A stretch of 64,000 bases of DNA from the NCBI RefSeq assembly GCF_900105755.1, contig NZ_FNTQ01000001.1, positions 3,968,001 through 4,032,000 of the forward strand. The letters are read 5' to 3'. Origin of the DNA: Streptomyces sp. Ag109_O5-10. GTDB lineage: Bacteria; Actinomycetota; Actinomycetes; Streptomycetales; Streptomycetaceae. Within the stretch, counting starts at the first letter, position 1. Each line of letters starts with the position of its first letter. Below are positions 59,657 through 64,000 of this stretch, piece by piece. A model generated the notes under the pieces. It saw only the letters and a program-made list of their open reading frames with translations. It made no database searches and was not told the origin of the DNA. Position numbers and translations under genes: made by a program.

Positions 59657-61456
59657 ATGCCCGCACAGCTGTCGACCCTGATCCCGTCCGGCGTCTCCGC
59701 CGCCCTGCGCGCCCCCACCGGCGCCTCGGGCGGCGCCCTGCGCAGGCGGGCCGCCGACTTCACCGTCTGGTACCTGCGTGTGATCGCCGTACTGAACATA
59801 CTGGCGGTGATGTCGCTCCCCTTCCGCCAGGAGGTCGACGAGCACAACAACGGCCGCATCACCCTGCACCTCCACCAGCAGCACGCGCACCACAGCGGCC
59901 AGTTCTTCACCCCGTACCTGGCCACGGCGGGCCTGGTCTCGGCCGCCCTCGCCATCTTCTTCGTGCTGGTGATGCGCCGCCGCAAGCGCGCGGCCTGGGT
60001 GGTCAACCTGACCCTGTCCGCCCCGCTCTTCGCCCTCTACGTCCTCGCCCTCACCCAGCACGAGTACCGCGCCCACGCCTTCAACTGGGTCTCGGCGGCC
60101 GTCACCGGCCTCTTCGTGGCCGCGCTGCTGGTCAGCCGCCGGGAGTTCAACGCGGTGGGCGACCCGTCGAACCCGAAGACGGCCCTGGCGGTGGGCGCCG
60201 GCGGCGTCCTGGTGACCGGCGGCCTGGGCACGCTCCTCGTCCATGCCACGAACAAGCTCCCGGGCTCCACCCTCCCCGACGAGATCGCCTACACCCTGCT
60301 GCGGGGCGTCAGCGTCGGCCCGCTCGCCGACCACGTCACCGCGGTGCACGCCCCCCGCTGGGCCGACATCATCGTCAACATCCTCCTCGCCGCCGCCTTC
60401 TGCCTGGTCCTCTACGCCGGCTTCCGCTCCCCGCGCGGCCGCCGCCTGCTCAGCCCGGAGGACGAGACCCGGCTGCGCGGCCTGCTGGACAAACACGGCG
60501 CCCGCGACTCCCTCGGCTACTTCGCGCTGCGCCGCGACAAGATGGCGATCTTCTCCCCCACCGGCAAGTCGGCGGTCACCTACCGCGTCGTCGGCGGTGT
60601 CAGCCTCGCCTCCGGCGACCCGATCGGCGACCCGGAGGCCTGGCCGGGCGCGATCGACGCGTGGCTGACGGAGGCGCGGCAGCACGCCTGGACGCCGGCC
60701 GTCATGGGCGCGAGCGAGGAGGCGGGCACCGTCTACGCCCGGCACGGCCTGGACGCCCTCGAACTCGGCGACGAGGCCATCGTCGACATCGCCGACTTCA
60801 CCCTGGAGGGCCGTGCGATGCGCGTGGTCCGCCAGGCCCACAACCGGGTCCGCCGCGCCGGCTACACGGTCCGCATCCGCCGCCACGAGGACATTCCGGC
60901 CGACGAGATGGCGACCCTGATCGAACGGGCCGACAGCTGGCGCGACGGTGCCACCGAGCGCGGCTTCTCCATGGCCCTCGGCCGCCTCGGCGACCCGGCG
61001 GACGGGCGCTGCGTGATGCTGGAGTGCCGGGACGCGGACGACACCCCGCGCGCCCTCCTCAGCTTCGTCCCCTGGGGCGAACAGGGCCTCTCCCTGGACC
61101 TGATGCGCCGCGACCGCAACTCCGAGAACGGCCTGATGGAGTTCATGGTCGTCGAACTCCTCCTCGGCGCGGCCGAGTTGAAGGTAGACCGCGTCTCCCT
61201 CAACTTCGCCATGTTCCGCTCGGTCTTCGAACGCGGCTCCCGCCTCGGCGCGGGCCCGGTCCTGCGCCTGTGGCACGCCACCCTGACCTTCTTCTCCCGC
61301 TGGTGGCAGATCGAGTCCCTGTACCGCGCGAACGCCAAGTACCGCCCGGTGTGGGAACCCCGCTACATCCTCTTCACGAAGACCAGCGACCTCCCGCGGA
61401 TCGGCCTGGCGAGCGCCCGCGCGGAGGGCTTCCTCACGGTGCCCTGGGGGACCTGA
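59657..61456 (+). CDS. MprF-like phosphatidylglycerol lysyltransferase-domain protein (DUF2156)
   Basis: A 599-residue membrane protein. Six or so helices fill the N-terminal 230 residues. The C-terminal catalytic region (about 260-590) has the double-GNAT features of DUF2156: GYFALRRDKMAIFSPTGKSA, GVSLASGDPIGD, RVRRAGYTVRIRRHEDIP, and GLMEFMVVELLLGAAE. It transfers an amino acid from tRNA to a membrane lipid, lowering negative charge. No separate flippase is beside it. Streptomyces have several related proteins, so the aminoacyl group is uncertain. Confidence 0.88.
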   Translation: MPAQLSTLIPSGVSAALRAPTGASGGALRRRAADFTVWYLRVIAVLNILAVMSLPFRQEVDEHNNGRITLHLHQQHAHHSGQFFTPYLATAGLVSAALAIFFVLVMRRRKRAAWVVNLTLSAPLFALYVLALTQHEYRAHAFNWVSAAVTGLFVAALLVSRREFNAVGDPSNPKTALAVGAGGVLVTGGLGTLLVHATNKLPGSTLPDEIAYTLLRGVSVGPLADHVTAVHAPRWADIIVNILLAAAFCLVLYAGFRSPRGRRLLSPEDETRLRGLLDKHGARDSLGYFALRRDKMAIFSPTGKSAVTYRVVGGVSLASGDPIGDPEAWPGAIDAWLTEARQHAWTPAVMGASEEAGTVYARHGLDALELGDEAIVDIADFTLEGRAMRVVRQAHNRVRRAGYTVRIRRHEDIPADEMATLIERADSWRDGATERGFSMALGRLGDPADGRCVMLECRDADDTPRALLSFVPWGEQGLSLDLMRRDRNSENGLMEFMVVELLLGAAELKVDRVSLNFAMFRSVFERGSRLGAGPVLRLWHATLTFFSRWWQIESLYRANAKYRPVWEPRYILFTKTSDLPRIGLASARAEGFLTVPWGT

Positions 61457-61483
61457 CGCCGTCCGGGCCGGCCCCGCCGCGGC

Positions 61484-62938
61484 TCAGACTCGGAGCGTCC
61501 CGCCCGTCATCCCCCCGCCCACCGTGAACCCGATCACCGCGCCTCCGCCCTCCCGGCGGAGGGCGAAGGGGGCGCCGCCGTGGGCCAGGGCGACCTCGCG
61601 GACGATGGAGAGGCCGAGGCCGGAGCCGGGCAGGGAGCGGGCGTCGGCGGCGCGGTAGAAGCGGTCGAAGATGCGGATCAGGTCGCCCTCGGCGATACCG
61701 GGACCGCGGTCCAGGACCTCGACGCGGACCGTGCCCGGCCGGGCGGGGCCGGTCACGCTGATCTCGATGGGGGACGTGCCGTCGCGGTCGAACTTGGCCG
61801 CGTTCTCGACGAGGTTGGAGACGGCCCGCTGGAGCATGCCGGGCCGCCCGTAGGCCGTGGTGTCCCCGGCCACGTGCAGGACGATCTCGCGTCCGGCACG
61901 GCGCCGGGCCAGCCCCGCCACGTCCTCCGCGATGTCGGCCAGGTCCACGTGCTGCGTGGGCTCGGTGTCGGACTGCCCGGCCGCGAGGTCGACCAGCTCG
62001 TTGACCAGGTCGGTCAGCTCGCGCGCCTCCTGGCCGAGGTCGGCCACGAGCTCCTCACGGGTGGCGGGCGGGAGTTCGTCGATCCGGCGGAGCAGGGAGA
62101 TGTTGGTACGGAGCGAGGTCAGCGGGGTGCGGAGCTCGTGGCCCGCGTCCTGGACCAGGCGCCGCTGGTCCTCCTCCGACTGGGCGAGGCGGCCCAGCAT
62201 CCGGTCGAAGGCGCGGCCCAGCCTGCCCACCTCGTCCAGTCCCGTCACCGGCACCTGGATGCCGAGCTGCCGGGTGCGGGCCACGTTCTCCGCGGCCGCG
62301 GTGAGGATCACCAGCCGGCGGGTGATCCGCCGGGCCAGCCACCAGCCGAGCAGCCCGGCGGCCACCACCACGGCCGCCATCAGCAGCAGCGTCCGCTGCT
62401 GGAGCGCCTGCAGCAGGTCCTCGGTGTCACTGAACTCCTGCGCCACCTGCACGGCGCCCCGCCCGCCGCCGAGCGCGACCGTGGCGATCCGGAACAGGTC
62501 CTCACCGGCCTGGACGTCCTGGTGCTGGACCGTCTTCCCGGCCTCCGCGGCGGTGGCGGCCGCCCGGTCCGCGGCGGTGACGGGCAGCACCGGGCTGCCG
62601 CGGTCGACGATCTCGCCCCGCGTGCCGAGCACCTGGACGTCGGTGCGCGCGGGCCGGACCAGATCATGGCCGGGCTGGGAGGAGGAGAAGTCCTCCGGCA
62701 CCATCCTGTGCTGCCTGACCTCGTCCTGGACGTCGGAGACGACCTGCGTGAACACCGACTGCTGGTCGACGCGGACCAGCCGGGCGGCGGCGTTGTACGA
62801 CAGGATGCCGACGACGACCGTGACGACGGCCGTGACCGCCGCGAAGGAGACGACGAAGGTGGTCCGCAGGGAGACGAGGCCCGGCCGGCGCCGGGCCAGC
62901 AACCGCGTGAGCCGCTCCAGCCGCTGGAGGAGGCCCAC
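61484..62938 (-). CDS. Sensor histidine kinase
   Basis: A 484-residue membrane kinase. There are two membrane helices (about 26-46 and 185-207) around an extracytoplasmic sensor, then HAMP (about 208-260). The HisKA domain has phospho-acceptor His in DAGHELRTPLTSL, and the ATPase domain has NLVENAAKF, DRGPGI and GSGLGLSI. It forms a pair with the response regulator, whose TGA stop is followed at once by the GTG start here. The MprB-like layout fits an envelope-stress role, but the signal is unknown. Confidence 0.95.
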   Translation of the reverse strand: MGLLQRLERLTRLLARRRPGLVSLRTTFVVSFAAVTAVVTVVVGILSYNAAARLVRVDQQSVFTQVVSDVQDEVRQHRMVPEDFSSSQPGHDLVRPARTDVQVLGTRGEIVDRGSPVLPVTAADRAAATAAEAGKTVQHQDVQAGEDLFRIATVALGGGRGAVQVAQEFSDTEDLLQALQQRTLLLMAAVVVAAGLLGWWLARRITRRLVILTAAAENVARTRQLGIQVPVTGLDEVGRLGRAFDRMLGRLAQSEEDQRRLVQDAGHELRTPLTSLRTNISLLRRIDELPPATREELVADLGQEARELTDLVNELVDLAAGQSDTEPTQHVDLADIAEDVAGLARRRAGREIVLHVAGDTTAYGRPGMLQRAVSNLVENAAKFDRDGTSPIEISVTGPARPGTVRVEVLDRGPGIAEGDLIRIFDRFYRAADARSLPGSGLGLSIVREVALAHGGAPFALRREGGGAVIGFTVGGGMTGGTLRV

Positions 62939-63688
<750 letters not shown>

Positions 63689-63813
63689 CTCCCCAGTCTG
63701 CCAAGGGCTCCGGCGGTTCTGCCGTGGTGCGCGGGCCTACGATCACCCTTTTTACCTGCCTCTCACCGTCACAGAAGCAACCGGGCGTCGCGATTTTGGT
63801 GCAGAAAGACGTT

Positions 63814-63856
63814 GCCGCGCCCACCCGTGCCGCAGGGCGGCACGAGTGGGCGCGGC
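63814..63856. terminator. Strong 18-bp hairpin
   Basis: GCCGCGCCCAC pairs with GTGGGCGCGGC and, after one mismatch, CGTGCCG with CGGCACG, around a 5-nt loop. It lies between the partial gene on the right and the response regulator, and probably ends the former. Confidence 0.75.
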
Positions 63857-63905
63857 GGCACCCTGCAGGCGCCGGTAAGCGTCCCCGCCCCCGCCCCGCC
63901 CCGCC

Positions 63906-64000
63906 TCAGCTCGCGGACAGCCTCGCCAGCTGCTCCGCGAACGGCACGACCGGCAGCTCCCCGGGCTCCCCGGGCTGCTCGGGCACGCTCCGGCGCAGCC
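63906..64000 (-). CDS. 3' end of a gene outside the window
   Basis: The last 31 codons read LRRSVPEQPGEPGELPVVPF and then AEQLARLSAS before a TGA. The other two minus-strand frames are less protein-like. A terminator follows. The product cannot be identified from this piece. Confidence 0.45.
   Translation of the reverse strand, partial: LRRSVPEQPGEPGELPVVPFAEQLARLSAS

Overview
The window is GC-rich actinobacterial chromosome. GTG starts are frequent, third codon positions are strongly G/C, and the gene set includes a chaplin, XRE/DUF397 pairs, a DUF574-type methyltransferase and futalosine-pathway menaquinone genes. This points to Streptomyces, and the order of conserved genes (mqnA, cold-shock gene, mqnE, AsnC, ubiX, mqnP, ubiD-type mqnL, res/ccs, hemL) looks like the core region of the S. 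coelicolor type. That comparison is from memory. No rRNA, tRNA or CRISPR array was seen.

Layout. 1-1.4 kb: 5' part of mqnA and a cold-shock gene with a long leader. 1.4-5.5 kb: XRE-cupin regulator divergent from azlCD across three GTTC-N8-GAAC sites, then a P450 and a Tat-exported DUF1259 protein. 5.5-10.5 kb: fatty acyl-CoA ligase divergent from a MaoC-type hydratase, TetR, DUF4229 and a GNAT. 10.6-16.1 kb: late menaquinone genes (mqnE, AsnC, ubiX, mqnP, mqnL) with a Uma2 gene inserted. 16.1-24.6 kb: TlpA-like lipoprotein, small genes, an IS630-type relic, a Ser/Thr kinase fused to a LamG-like domain, XRE/DUF397, HxlR/azoreductase, a chaplin and an NCS1 permease. 24.7-28.8 kb: CorA, a 169-bp MITE-like element, PucR, a cytosine-deaminase-like enzyme and a 2OG-Fe(II) oxygenase. 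28.9-32.5 kb: an unassigned two-gene unit made of a P-loop NTPase and a membrane-anchored binding protein. 33-40.8 kb: cytochrome c maturation operon (resA-ccdA-resB-ccsB), polysaccharide deacetylase, phosphatase and hemL.

41-47.6 kb is the clearest accessory segment. About 5.8 kb, carrying YdcF, a broken TPR regulator and a PadR-controlled ABC exporter, lies between two copies of the 3' end plus terminator of a conserved gene. 47.8-64 kb: S8 protease, PPOX-fold protein, methyltransferase, M24 peptidase, an HxlR-peroxiredoxin fusion divergent from a second-type enolase, a T-free 27-bp minisatellite, Ppx/GppA, CtaG, two unrecognised exported proteins, M55 aminopeptidase, an MprF-like protein and a two-component system. 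A 3' gene fragment closes the window.

Functional links. The menaquinone genes feed the respiratory chain whose cytochrome c assembly operon, hemL and CtaG are also here. Many promoters carry perfect inverted repeats next to a divergent or self-regulating transcription factor gene. Dispersed REP-like palindromes recur at five places, and one forms the C-terminal tail of PucR.
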